This document shows, piece by piece, positions 17,414 through 27,425 of a stretch of DNA of 44,451 bases. How positions within the stretch are numbered: the stretch's first letter is position 1; every line of letters begins with the position of its first letter. Position numbers and translations under genes: made by a program. The DNA comes from Dolichospermum sp. ST_sed8 (GTDB taxonomy: Bacteria > Cyanobacteriota > Cyanobacteriia > Cyanobacteriales > Nostocaceae). Location: positions 1 through 44,451 of the forward strand of contig JAKOGY010000011.1 of NCBI GenBank assembly GCA_028658405.1, written 5' to 3'. A model generated the notes under the pieces. That model saw nothing but the letters and a program-made list of their open reading frames with translations. It did not search any database and was not told the DNA's origin.

Positions 17414-19786
17414 ATGACTAGATTATTCAATTTGGAATCTTATATTGATGCTTGTCAATATGCTCGCGTATTTCAAGATTCATCTTATCAGTTAGTTTCT
17501 CAAACTAGAGAAACATACAAATTTTTATTAGATAAATATGCTGAACATCGTTATTTATTACCACCAATTATTAATAATCATCATTCATCACAGTTAACTA
17601 TTAATCCCAGTAAATTAGATTATCTATCAATGGGAACTGAACTAACTCAGGGAGAAAAACCGCGTTTATTTATTATCAGTGATACATTAGATTTAATGAC
17701 GCTGAGTACAAGTAATATTTTAGGACGTAGAGACGGTTATCTGTACAGCAGTGCTTATTATTATTGGAATTATTACACAGAAATTAATCAACATCTAATC
17801 ACAAAACCATTAGTATTTATTAATTTAGATAATTTTGGTATTTTGACTTTAATTCCTATCAAGTTGATACAACCAGAAAATAGTCATTATAAAATTCCCA
17901 TTCTCGATACTAGAAATAAGATACATCTCGATCATAGTTATGATTGTATAGGAACATATACAAAGATTTGTAATAGTGTAGCTGGAATTTTATTAAATCA
18001 ATTTTCATCATTGTCTATAAATAATGAAACTGTTGAACATTTATCTGGTTATTTACAGAAGATTAACTTTTTTCAGCTTATTCAGTCTTACGTAAATCAA
18101 GAATCTGTAAATTTGATTATTGAAATAAACAACAATAATCAGATTTTTTGTAAGCAAGTTACTATATCAATATCAGAAATTGCTAATATTTTATGTCAGC
18201 ACATTAACTTTGACGATATCAATCAACTAGAAAATCAATATCCTCAATATCAGTTTATATTAGTTAGTCAATATAATATTTTTGAGAAAATTAAAACATA
18301 TTTACCAAATTTCATTTGTCCTCATCCTAGTTATCAACAATTTCCCGAAATATGGACAGAAAAAAATCATCTAAACTTTCCTTTATTTGCAATTTATTTA
18401 GATGAGATTAAATTTGCGGTTGCTATTTATGGTAAGAAAGAATGGATTAAATTATCTGATGAAAAAGATGCTATTTCTTACGAAGGTAAACCTACAGTTT
18501 TAATAGGGAGTATTCCCAGTTTAAAACAAGATTTTGTCCGTATTCCCCAGGGCAGAAGCAGTGCTAATTTACCTATTAGAGTTAATGCTCATGATTACTG
18601 TATAAATGGTATTCCGCAAGATTACAAAATTGAAATTGAGAACTATCAAGGAACAGAGGAAATTCGTGTTCAGATTCAGTTTAATTTACAACCTGGTTCT
18701 TTTCCAGAACTCAAAGTTAGAGATTTAGAAAATAAGTATAAAATCAAGACTAGCTTCGTCAATACAGAACAGACAAATGATAGCACTCAGAAATATTATA
18801 GTCATATTTTACCTGAACAAATTACAGCAAATCGTCAGCAAAGATCATTGTCTCAGATTGAAAGATTAAAAAGACGTAATGATTTTCAAGACTTTATAAA
18901 TGATTTAAACCATATTTCTAGTACATTAGATAAAATCAGTAAACAGGGTTATACGAGAAATAACTATAATTCTCTAAATCAAAATATTAACAATGCTAAA
19001 AACAAAATTAACCAACAACCAGATTTACTACAGTTTATAGATATTTCCTCAATTGATATAGTGGTTATTGAACTAATAGCAACCTTAAATCAAGCAAATC
19101 TTTCTAGGTTAGTTGATATTGTATATAATACACTAACTTCTAATCAGCCTTTAAACACAGATAAAAAAGATTTGTTGGTGTATACAATCATGTTCACTGG
19201 TAAATTATATCGTTTTTCTGAATATCTATTATCAGACAGATTATTCTTTCAATTACAATTACAGTTTAATAATGCTATTAATATTAGAGGTAATCTATCA
19301 AATGAATATCTACAATGTTTAGCTAGAATAGCAGAAAATGCAGAATCACAACGTCAATATTTCAGTTTATTTGACTCTCAATATAATTTAGAAATTAGTC
19401 AATATCTATGGGGATATGGCAATATTCTACTTTGGTATTATGATTTTAATTCATCAGAATTATTTCTAGATTATCAACACCATTTCACAAAAATAATGAA
19501 TTACTTACTATCTAAATATTATACTAGATTTTCTGATATTTATAAAAAATTTGCCTTCCTATCTCTAATTTATCTCCTAACTTTTCGCGCTCATGACTCT
19601 AAATTTTGTTGTAAAGATTCCCAAGAATTTCAATTAGCAAATAAAGTTATTGAACATTTCCAGCACGATAGAATCATGCTAAATACAGTTAGTAGAGAAA
19701 AACCTTTAAATCAGTATTTTCAAGAAATGATTGAAGGTACTTCCACCGCAAATGAAATAGAAAATCTTCTCCAAGTTCCTCTATAA
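17414..19786 (+). CDS. Unknown 790-aa protein, last gene of the McrB/helicase/PLD operon
   Basis: Not recognised. There is no signal peptide, membrane segment or Walker motif. The N-terminal part (about 1-240) mixes strands and helices; a middle segment (about 350-450) is beta-rich, with VRIPQGRSSANLPIRVNAHD, a run of alternating polar/hydrophobic strands and LQPGSFPELKV; the C-terminal 300 residues are helical and rich in Asn, Gln and Tyr. Position (3 bp after the PLD gene, same strand and AT-rich composition) ties it to the system. It may be a target-recognition or scaffold subunit, but that is inference from context only. Confidence 0.75.
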   Translation: MTRLFNLESYIDACQYARVFQDSSYQLVSQTRETYKFLLDKYAEHRYLLPPIINNHHSSQLTINPSKLDYLSMGTELTQGEKPRLFIISDTLDLMTLSTSNILGRRDGYLYSSAYYYWNYYTEINQHLITKPLVFINLDNFGILTLIPIKLIQPENSHYKIPILDTRNKIHLDHSYDCIGTYTKICNSVAGILLNQFSSLSINNETVEHLSGYLQKINFFQLIQSYVNQESVNLIIEINNNNQIFCKQVTISISEIANILCQHINFDDINQLENQYPQYQFILVSQYNIFEKIKTYLPNFICPHPSYQQFPEIWTEKNHLNFPLFAIYLDEIKFAVAIYGKKEWIKLSDEKDAISYEGKPTVLIGSIPSLKQDFVRIPQGRSSANLPIRVNAHDYCINGIPQDYKIEIENYQGTEEIRVQIQFNLQPGSFPELKVRDLENKYKIKTSFVNTEQTNDSTQKYYSHILPEQITANRQQRSLSQIERLKRRNDFQDFINDLNHISSTLDKISKQGYTRNNYNSLNQNINNAKNKINQQPDLLQFIDISSIDIVVIELIATLNQANLSRLVDIVYNTLTSNQPLNTDKKDLLVYTIMFTGKLYRFSEYLLSDRLFFQLQLQFNNAINIRGNLSNEYLQCLARIAENAESQRQYFSLFDSQYNLEISQYLWGYGNILLWYYDFNSSELFLDYQHHFTKIMNYLLSKYYTRFSDIYKKFAFLSLIYLLTFRAHDSKFCCKDSQEFQLANKVIEHFQHDRIMLNTVSREKPLNQYFQEMIEGTSTANEIENLLQVPL

Positions 19787-19898
19787 TCTAAAGACTATCA
19801 TAATAGCAAATATATCACTTTTCAGCTAAAGTCCGTAGGGTAGGTTAAGCGCATTTATGCTAAAATGCCATTACTGTACTCTGTAAGGAGTTTTCTGT

Positions 19899-19943
19899 AT
19901 GGCTAACGTTACTTACGATGAAATTTTTGGAGCAGTCCTGTAA
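19899..19943 (+). pseudogene. 14-codon gene remnant with a good ribosome site
   Basis: TAAGGAG precedes an ATG that opens MANVTYDEIFGAVL and then stops. The opening resembles the first residues of small cyanobacterial antitoxin-like proteins, and a T in place of C (TAA for CAA) would lengthen the frame by only a few codons. It is probably the 5' stub of a deleted antitoxin gene. The rest of the 19787-20080 gap holds a HIP1 site and no other gene. Confidence 0.3.
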
Positions 19944-20080
19944 TTTGGTAATCGCTAATGCTAACTCTTCTAGTATAAGTGGCGATCGCAAATCGCTCTA
20001 TAGAAATCGCTAACTTATCATTTTTCTTTGTTTTATTCCTTTGCAAAATCAGTTAAGATGAATCTGATCACTCTAGGTAA

Positions 20081-20563
20081 ATGACTATGAGATGGGAAGA
20101 AGTTTGTGAAAATAAACAATTACAAGATTTACCCTTCAAGATTGAATTGAATAAATGGGGGCAAATCATCATGAGTCCTGTAAAGATTAAACACTCATTT
20201 TATCAAGGAAGAATCCAACGTCTATTAGAATCTTTATTGAAAACTGGTGAAGTCATGCCAGAATGTGCAATTAATACATCAGATGGAGTTAAAGTTGCTG
20301 ATGTAGTTTGGTGTTCAGACCAAAGATTTGATCAAATTCAAGATGAAATATCAGCTTCTATAGCCCCAGAAATTTGTATAGAAGTTAAATCCACTGGTAA
20401 TACCTTTGAGGAAATGGAATTTAAGAAAAAATTATATTTAGAATCTCAAGCCATTGAAGTATGGTTATGTAATGAACAAGGTCAAATAAAATTCTATAAT
20501 GAACAAGGTGGACTATCACAATCTTTGTTAGTTCCTGACTTTCCTAACCAAATTAAACGATAA
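20081..20563 (+). CDS. Uma2-family (DUF820) putative restriction-type nuclease, 160 aa
   Basis: Uma2 proteins have a PD-(D/E)xK nuclease fold and are greatly expanded in cyanobacteria. Visible here are an N-terminal ELNKWGQIIMSP segment, a KVADVVWC strand with the Asp, and APEICIEVKS with the E-x-K pair, followed by a Lys-rich helix and IEVWLCNEQGQIKFY. The length is slightly short for the family. An alternative ATG lies two codons downstream (20087). Whether these proteins cleave DNA in vivo is not settled. It stands alone between the large operon and moaA. Confidence 0.82.
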   Translation: MTMRWEEVCENKQLQDLPFKIELNKWGQIIMSPVKIKHSFYQGRIQRLLESLLKTGEVMPECAINTSDGVKVADVVWCSDQRFDQIQDEISASIAPEICIEVKSTGNTFEEMEFKKKLYLESQAIEVWLCNEQGQIKFYNEQGGLSQSLLVPDFPNQIKR

Positions 20564-20622
20564 TTTCACTAGAAGTTATCGGTATAGTTCCAAAAAAACA
20601 TAGTTAGAGATAACCCTTAAAT

Positions 20623-21627
20623 ATGACAACCAGCGAAACTATAAACCAGGTGGACTACCTCCGTATCAGTTTAATTGATCGCTGCAATTTCCGTTGTCAA
20701 TACTGTATGCCAGCAGGTGCAGAACTTGACTATATCGTCAAACAGCAATTATTAACTGATAAAGAACTGCTTACCCTCATTCAAGAAGTCTTTATCCCTG
20801 TTGGTTTTACCCGCTTTCGCTTAACCGGTGGTGAACCCTTACTTCGTCCTCATGTAGTTGATTTAGTCGAAAAAATTGCTCATCTTCCCGAAACTCAAGA
20901 TTTAGCAATGACTACAAACGGGTTTTTACTTGCTCCCATTGCCCAAAATCTCTATGATGCAGGTTTAACAAGAATTAATATAAGTTTAGATTCTCTAGAT
21001 CCACATATATTTGAAGAAATAATCGGTAATAATGGACGTGGACGCTGGCAACAAGTATGGCAAGGAATCCAGTCTGCTTATGAAGTAGGATTCAGCCCAT
21101 TAAAATTAAATGTAGTCGTAATTCCTGGCGTTAATGACCATGAAATCTTAGATTTGGCTGCTTTAACAATTGATAAACAATGGCACGTCCGATTTATTGA
21201 ATTTATGCCCATTGGTAACGGAGACTTATTTAGCGATCGCGGTTGGATATCTTCAGCGGATTTACGTCAATCTATCCGTGAGCGTTGGGGCTTAACAGAA
21301 TCCCAAATTCGTGGTAACGGACCTGCCGATGTATTTCAAATTCCTGGGGCTAAAGGAACAATAGGATTTATTAGCCAAATGTCAGAATGTTTTTGCGATC
21401 GCTGTAATCGGATGCGTCTGAGCGCAGATGGTTGGCTACGTCCCTGCTTATTAAACGAAACAGGTCAAATTGACTTAAAAACCGCTTTACGGGCTGGCAT
21501 GAGTACAAATGAATTGCAAGCAGAAGTCAGAAAAATTTTAAATATTAAATCAGAAATAAACTTTAAGCAACGCGACTCTGGTACTGTCGGCACATACACC
21601 CGTACTATGTCGCAGATTGGTGGTTAG
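20623..21627 (+). CDS. moaA: GTP 3',8-cyclase MoaA, 334 aa
   Basis: The radical-SAM enzyme that, with MoaC, starts molybdenum cofactor synthesis from GTP. The N-terminal [4Fe-4S] site is C21-x3-C25-x2-C28 in [12 protein letters not shown]; the second cluster ligands are C258, C261 and C275 ([13 protein letters not shown]...RPC). TGGEPLLRP and the C-terminal Gly-Gly are also present. Full length. The cofactor serves nitrate reductase and other enzymes of a nitrogen-regulated cyanobacterium. No other moa/moe genes are nearby. Confidence 0.97.
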   Translation: MTTSETINQVDYLRISLIDRCNFRCQYCMPAGAELDYIVKQQLLTDKELLTLIQEVFIPVGFTRFRLTGGEPLLRPHVVDLVEKIAHLPETQDLAMTTNGFLLAPIAQNLYDAGLTRINISLDSLDPHIFEEIIGNNGRGRWQQVWQGIQSAYEVGFSPLKLNVVVIPGVNDHEILDLAALTIDKQWHVRFIEFMPIGNGDLFSDRGWISSADLRQSIRERWGLTESQIRGNGPADVFQIPGAKGTIGFISQMSECFCDRCNRMRLSADGWLRPCLLNETGQIDLKTALRAGMSTNELQAEVRKILNIKSEINFKQRDSGTVGTYTRTMSQIGG

Positions 21628-21850
21628 TCATTGGTTATTGGTCATTAGTCATTAGAGGATTCCACAAAAAGATAACCAAATCTTGTGGGATGGGCATCTG
21701 GTCCCTCCTGATATTATTAGTAAAATGCCTGCATCACAAGAAAATTTGGGATATTTTTTTATTTGTAAGTTTCTTAGTCATTAGTTAGTTGTTGGTTGTC
21801 AGTTGTCAGTTGTCTAATAAGCACTGACCACTGACCACTGACCATTGACT
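21626..21850. repeat. Short tandemly repeated heptamers between moaA and rpsD
   Basis: Runs of related 7-mers (GTCATTA/GTCATTG/GTTATTG at about 21626-21656; GTCAGTT and TGACCAC/TGACTAC at about 21776-21850) match the cyanobacterial STRR style. They are not CRISPR-like because there are no unique spacers. Confidence 0.75.
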
Positions 21851-21851
21851 A

Positions 21852-22460
21852 CTACGCTTGACGTGAGTAGTATTCCACCACGAGTAGTTCATTAACTTGT
21901 AATGCTACCCATTCCCGTTCAATTACACTATTGACCTTACCAGACAACTTAGTTTTATCAAACTCTAGATGACTAGGAAGGTTAGCTAAACCAGGATATT
22001 GCAAATTAGCTTCCACCAACTTCTTAGAAGCTTCTCTGTTTCTCACAGCAACTTCTTCACCAGGACGACATTGATAGCTGGCAATATCTACAACGCGGCC
22101 ATTAACAGTCAAGTGACCGTGATTCACCAATTGACGGGCGGCTGGGATTGTAGGAGCCATACCCATCCGAAAAACGGTATTATCCAGGCGCATTTCTAAC
22201 AATTGCAGTAACACCTGTCCGGTAGAACCAGCAACTCGTCTGGCTTTACGAACATAGCGGAGCATTTGTTTTTCGGTTAAACCGTAGTTCATGCGGAGTT
22301 TTTGCTTTTCCTCTAGACGGATAGCATACTCAGAGCGCTTTTTACGGTTTTGTCCATGCTGTCCTGGGGGATAAGCACGTCTAGCACTCTTTCGAGTTAA
22401 ACCTGGTAATTCGCCTAAACGACGGACAATTCTGAGGCGGGGTCCTCTATATCGGGACAT
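21852..22460 (-). CDS. rpsD: 30S ribosomal protein S4, 202 aa
   Basis: Primary 16S rRNA-binding protein that nucleates assembly of the small-subunit body. [16 protein letters not shown] at the start, the YPPGQHGQ motif and the S4 RNA-binding domain ([33 protein letters not shown]) are all present; length is standard for cyanobacteria. It lies alone here instead of in a large ribosomal operon, as is usual in cyanobacteria. Confidence 0.98.
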   Translation of the reverse strand: MSRYRGPRLRIVRRLGELPGLTRKSARRAYPPGQHGQNRKKRSEYAIRLEEKQKLRMNYGLTEKQMLRYVRKARRVAGSTGQVLLQLLEMRLDNTVFRMGMAPTIPAARQLVNHGHLTVNGRVVDIASYQCRPGEEVAVRNREASKKLVEANLQYPGLANLPSHLEFDKTKLSGKVNSVIEREWVALQVNELLVVEYYSRQA

Positions 22461-22690
22461 GAGTTTCCTTAATTTAATCCTTCTAAAATTTTATTCAGAC
22501 CTACCATTATGGCATAGTTCCCAAAAGTATAGACATTTATAGCTAAATTGTCTTCTATTTACCATTAATATTCAGATCAATCAATCCGTTAAATTCACCA
22601 ATTTTCGGTAAATTTCTGGTGATTGCACCATGGGAGAAGATTGGCAGCAGATTCTACGGTAGCATAACCTTGGTTGAATCGAAAACGGTT

Positions 22691-23260
22691 ATGTTAAAAA
22701 GCGAAAAAAAAATGAGTAACTTTGGGAACAAAAAAACCAATTATTCCTTCAGGAAATTTACAGCACCATTTATAACCATAGGTGGATTACTAACCAGTAG
22801 TTTACCTACTATGGCTGTTACCGATTCATATCGGAATGACTATCGAGTTTGTGCTGCTCAACTATTGAGCGTGGGTGTCAGCAAAAATCAAGCATCTCAA
22901 GGTTGTGCCTCTGCACTGAGACCACGAGAGTTATCCTCGTGTGTAACAAAAATTCATAAGCTTACACAAAACACACCTGTAGATGCCATTTCTTCCTGTC
23001 GGCAAGCTCGCCGTCCAGAGGATTTAGCAACCTGTGTCGTTAGCATTAGTAAGAGTTATCAGGGTTCTGAAAATTCAGCTACTTTAACATCCTGTAGTCG
23101 CAGTTTGTTACCAGTAACCTTTGCTGAATGTGTAGTTGGTTTACGTCGGGAAATTGATTTGAGTCCTACTCAGGCATTAGATACTTGTATTGATGTCAGT
23201 GAAGGATCTAGCGGTTCTGGCGCGGTGTCTACAAAGCCATTGGGTGTTAACCCCAAGTAA
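22691..23260 (+). CDS. Secreted Cys-rich cyanobacterial hypothetical protein
   Basis: The likely start is the ATG at 22691 or 22712; a GTG at 22619 would add a non-conserved-looking head. A basic N-region and hydrophobic stretch (FTAPFITIGGLLTSSLPTMA) make a signal peptide. The mature part holds about four loose repeats with paired Cys of the form C-x(10-15)-C, including RELSSCV, EDLATCV and FAECVV, so disulfide-linked helical hairpins are likely. No enzyme motif is seen. The protein is probably periplasmic or extracellular, and its function is unknown. Confidence 0.7.
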   Translation: MLKSEKKMSNFGNKKTNYSFRKFTAPFITIGGLLTSSLPTMAVTDSYRNDYRVCAAQLLSVGVSKNQASQGCASALRPRELSSCVTKIHKLTQNTPVDAISSCRQARRPEDLATCVVSISKSYQGSENSATLTSCSRSLLPVTFAECVVGLRREIDLSPTQALDTCIDVSEGSSGSGAVSTKPLGVNPK

Positions 23261-23310
23261 GAGACTCTCGCCTTGCCCCTCAATTTCCATGATTAAATAG
23301 ATTCATAACT

Positions 23311-23337
23311 GTAGGGTTGGTAAATATGCCACCCTAC
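23311..23337. repeat. Imperfect palindrome between convergent genes
   Basis: GTAGGGTTGG...CCACCCTAC pairs with a one-base bulge around an 8-nt loop. It lies between the ends of the Cys-rich gene and hetR, so it might terminate both strands, but it also looks like a dispersed GTAGGGTGG-type repeat. Confidence 0.45.
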
Positions 23338-23358
23338 CCCACATAAAAATTGTGTTTT

Positions 23359-24784
<1,426 letters not shown>

Positions 24785-27064
24785 CTATTTAGATGGTTGT
24801 GGCTGATTGGGTGTTTTTTTCCAGGTAATACTTGCTGTACCAATAGTCACTAAGATAACTCCTATGACTTGGACAATATCTAGGGATTCTTGGAGCATTA
24901 TACCGGCGAAAATCACGGTTAAAATGGGGACTGTAGCTCCAATCAAAGATGAGTAGGGAGAGCCTAGTTTACGAATACCAAAATTATTGAATAAGTAACC
25001 GCATAAAGTCAGAACACCTAGTATAAAAGCACTTAATACCAGTTCGAGTCCATTAGATGAGTTAATTGCTAAAGCTAAATTACTGGGTAAAGGGATAATT
25101 AAGCAAATAAAACTTAATAACAACATGGTAGTGAAGTTAATTAAAGTCAAAGATACCGGATGTAATTTGAGTTTAGTGGCGCATATCCTCGTAAGAACGA
25201 CGTACATTGCAAATGCTACCCCAGAGAAAATAGCTGTAATGCTTCCTAATGAGGTATTATTCACCCCTATAGACTGATTAGCTAAAATCAACAGTTCACC
25301 ACAAAAAATTGCCGCCATTGCCCCAATAATCAGTACATTAGGACGTTCTTGAAATAGAAACCACGACAGAAACACACTCATAACTGGATAGATAAAGAAG
25401 AGGGCGATCGCCATTCCTGTTGTAACTTCACCAATAGCAATATAAATAAGTACCTGTGATAAGAATAACAAGCAACCGCTAATTATTGATAAAAATAAAG
25501 CCTGTTTACTTTTCTGCTGAATAGGGGTTGCATTTGCTCGTAATGAAGTAAATAAATTTTCTAGCTCTTGCCAAATAAGAGGATGTAATATGGGCGATAA
25601 AAGTAACATTAATGGCACAACCACTAATAAACGTAGCATCAAAATCAAGAAAATATTACCCAATGTAGGTAAGATTAGCTGCTGTGTTGGTAATCCTCCC
25701 AAGGAATTAGAAGCTGTAAAGAAAATCGCTTTAATGGCTACGTTGTAAAGAGACGAAACCACTGTAGACAAAGAGATCAAAAGAAAACCTATCTGTAATT
25801 CTGACCAGTTAGGAGATGTGCGGGATCTTTGTTGTCTGGGTGTTGTTTGTTCTCTAGAAGTAGTTTGTTGTCTGGGTGTTGTTTGTTGTCTGGGTGTCGT
25901 TTGTTCTCTGGGAGTTGTTTGTTGTTTGGATGTTGTTTCCCGTCTTAATTTTGGTGTTGGTGGTCGTCCTGTTGGTAAATTAGGAGTTAAAACAGAACGT
26001 GGTTCAGATGGGGTATCTCCCAGGGATGGTGCTGTTAATACTTTAGAAGTCAAAACAGCAGTCGGTTCAAGGTTTTTGTCTTCCTGTGATGTATCTGGAT
26101 TTACGAAAGAACTAGATTCAGGGCTTTTATCTTCCGGTATCGCTGTTGGTAAATCTGGATTTACGAAAGAACTAGATTCAGGATTTTTATCTTCCGGTAT
26201 CGCTGTTGGTAAATCTGGATTTACAAAAGAATTAGGTTCAGGGCTTTTGTTTGTTGGGGAAGATAATATAACCGCATTAGCTGCTGATGTAGAATCACCG
26301 TGTGGTAATTCATGGGGAATCAAAGTAACTGGTTCAACAATCATTCTTTGTGAGGATTTTTCCCCATTCCCATTTTGATAAGGTATAGCTTCACCACGTG
26401 GGCTATTAGGTAGTTGTAAAACAGTGAGTGCGCCTCCTGTTACTGCCTTGACAGAATTAGTGTCTCGATTTTTTTCTACTTCACCTCGCAGACGATTCAC
26501 AAATTCTGCTAATATTACCTCCCCTTGCTGTTGTTGGCTATACATCCGTGACAACTGTTGAGAAAGATCACCTTGATAGTTTTTGAGTTCTTGTAATAGT
26601 GAACTAAAGGCAATAGTGACGGTATCATCCAGACTGTCTAGCATATTATTGACATTCTGTTCGATTTCATTAACTGCATTATTACCTAATTGAGTATTTT
26701 GAAGCGCAGCTTGATCAGAGGGGTTATGCTCTACAGATTGAGTAGCTAAAGTTTTTAGTGACGATTGTAATTGAGAAGATATATGTTTGGCTAAAACTTC
26801 TGCTAATTGACGGATTAACACCTGCTGCTCAGTGATTTGTCGTGATTGTTGTAAATGCTCTTTTTCCTCAAGTAACTTGTGAATATCGTTAGATAATCGG
26901 GTTTTTTCAGTTTCTAGCCGTTTTACGTCTTCCTGCAACGACCTCAGCACATTTTGCTGAAGATTTTCTAAATCCTCAACTACATCCCATAGAGCATTTT
27001 CGGCGGCTCTGGATAGCTCACCTCTAATGCGTGGGTTTTCTGGTCGTTTCTCAAATCGCCCCAT
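24785..27064 (-). CDS. Coiled-coil / low-complexity / EamA (DMT) transporter fusion, 759 aa
   Basis: Three parts. Residues about 10-210 are soluble and coiled coil (LQEDVKRLETEKTRLSNDIH and following). Residues about 230-412 are a Pro/Ser/Thr-rich linker with two tandem repeat arrays: a 20-residue SFVNPDLPTAIPEDK-type unit and a TTPRQQ-type hexapeptide in six copies. Residues about 425-755 hold about ten hydrophobic segments of an EamA pair (FFIYPVMSVFLSWFLFQERP in the first half, GATVPILTVIFAGIMLQESL in the second). EamA proteins are drug/metabolite exporters of unknown substrate here. The large N-terminal addition is unusual for transporters and may place it at a complex or septum (inference). 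It is next to hetR, upstream and on the same strand. Confidence 0.85.
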   Translation of the reverse strand: MGRFEKRPENPRIRGELSRAAENALWDVVEDLENLQQNVLRSLQEDVKRLETEKTRLSNDIHKLLEEKEHLQQSRQITEQQVLIRQLAEVLAKHISSQLQSSLKTLATQSVEHNPSDQAALQNTQLGNNAVNEIEQNVNNMLDSLDDTVTIAFSSLLQELKNYQGDLSQQLSRMYSQQQQGEVILAEFVNRLRGEVEKNRDTNSVKAVTGGALTVLQLPNSPRGEAIPYQNGNGEKSSQRMIVEPVTLIPHELPHGDSTSAANAVILSSPTNKSPEPNSFVNPDLPTAIPEDKNPESSSFVNPDLPTAIPEDKSPESSSFVNPDTSQEDKNLEPTAVLTSKVLTAPSLGDTPSEPRSVLTPNLPTGRPPTPKLRRETTSKQQTTPREQTTPRQQTTPRQQTTSREQTTPRQQRSRTSPNWSELQIGFLLISLSTVVSSLYNVAIKAIFFTASNSLGGLPTQQLILPTLGNIFLILMLRLLVVVPLMLLLSPILHPLIWQELENLFTSLRANATPIQQKSKQALFLSIISGCLLFLSQVLIYIAIGEVTTGMAIALFFIYPVMSVFLSWFLFQERPNVLIIGAMAAIFCGELLILANQSIGVNNTSLGSITAIFSGVAFAMYVVLTRICATKLKLHPVSLTLINFTTMLLLSFICLIIPLPSNLALAINSSNGLELVLSAFILGVLTLCGYLFNNFGIRKLGSPYSSLIGATVPILTVIFAGIMLQESLDIVQVIGVILVTIGTASITWKKTPNQPQPSK
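25830..25937 (-). repeat. 18-bp tandem repeat, six copies, coding TTPRQQ-like hexapeptides
   Basis: Six in-frame 18-bp units (plus-strand form TGTTGTCTGGGTGTTGTT) encode TTSKQQ, TTPREQ, TTPRQQ, TTPRQQ, TTSREQ and TTPRQQ in the linker of the EamA fusion. Being a multiple of three, copy number can vary without breaking the frame. Confidence 0.9.
26101..26250 (-). repeat. 60-bp tandem repeat (2.5 copies) in the EamA-fusion linker
   Basis: 26101-26160 and 26161-26220 differ at only a couple of bases; a diverged partial unit follows to about 26250. Each unit codes 20 residues of the form NPDLPTAIPEDKxPESSSFV. Confidence 0.9.
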
Positions 27065-27425
27065 CAGTTTCTAGCCTCTAACACCTTGATGATTAAGTTG
27101 CTGCCCCGGATACCAAATCAAAACTTGTATTAAGTTTCTTTGAGAAAACATCGGAAACTGCACAATTTCACGGAACTTATAAATTTAATTAACTTATACA
27201 AGATTAGTCCCTATCATTTTTTAGAGAATGATAGTTATAAAAGTCTTACATATTAAATACCTAACTACAAGCATCAAATCAGTGCGGAATGTGTCTTGCT
27301 TGATAGTTGACATTATAATTAGAGACTATCAAATTATGTCTCTCCTAATAAATCATTGTAATTAATGAGTCGAAATTATGCAAAAATCCTCTCTGCGGGG
27401 AGAAAATATTGTAAACCTCGGAAAT
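27065..27425. other. 361-bp intergenic region, no gene seen
   Basis: Contains small inverted repeats: CTATCATT/AATGATAG at 27211-27234 and TTGATAGT/ACTATCAA at 27300-27332. They lie downstream of the PiT gene and upstream of the EamA fusion, so they could be a terminator or operator, but no T-run is attached. AT-rich otherwise. Confidence 0.5.

Noticed and set aside
25818-26378. 186-codon plus-strand ORF
   Set aside because: It is the antisense of the repetitive linker in the EamA fusion; its Cys/Val/Leu repeats mirror the TTPRQQ array.
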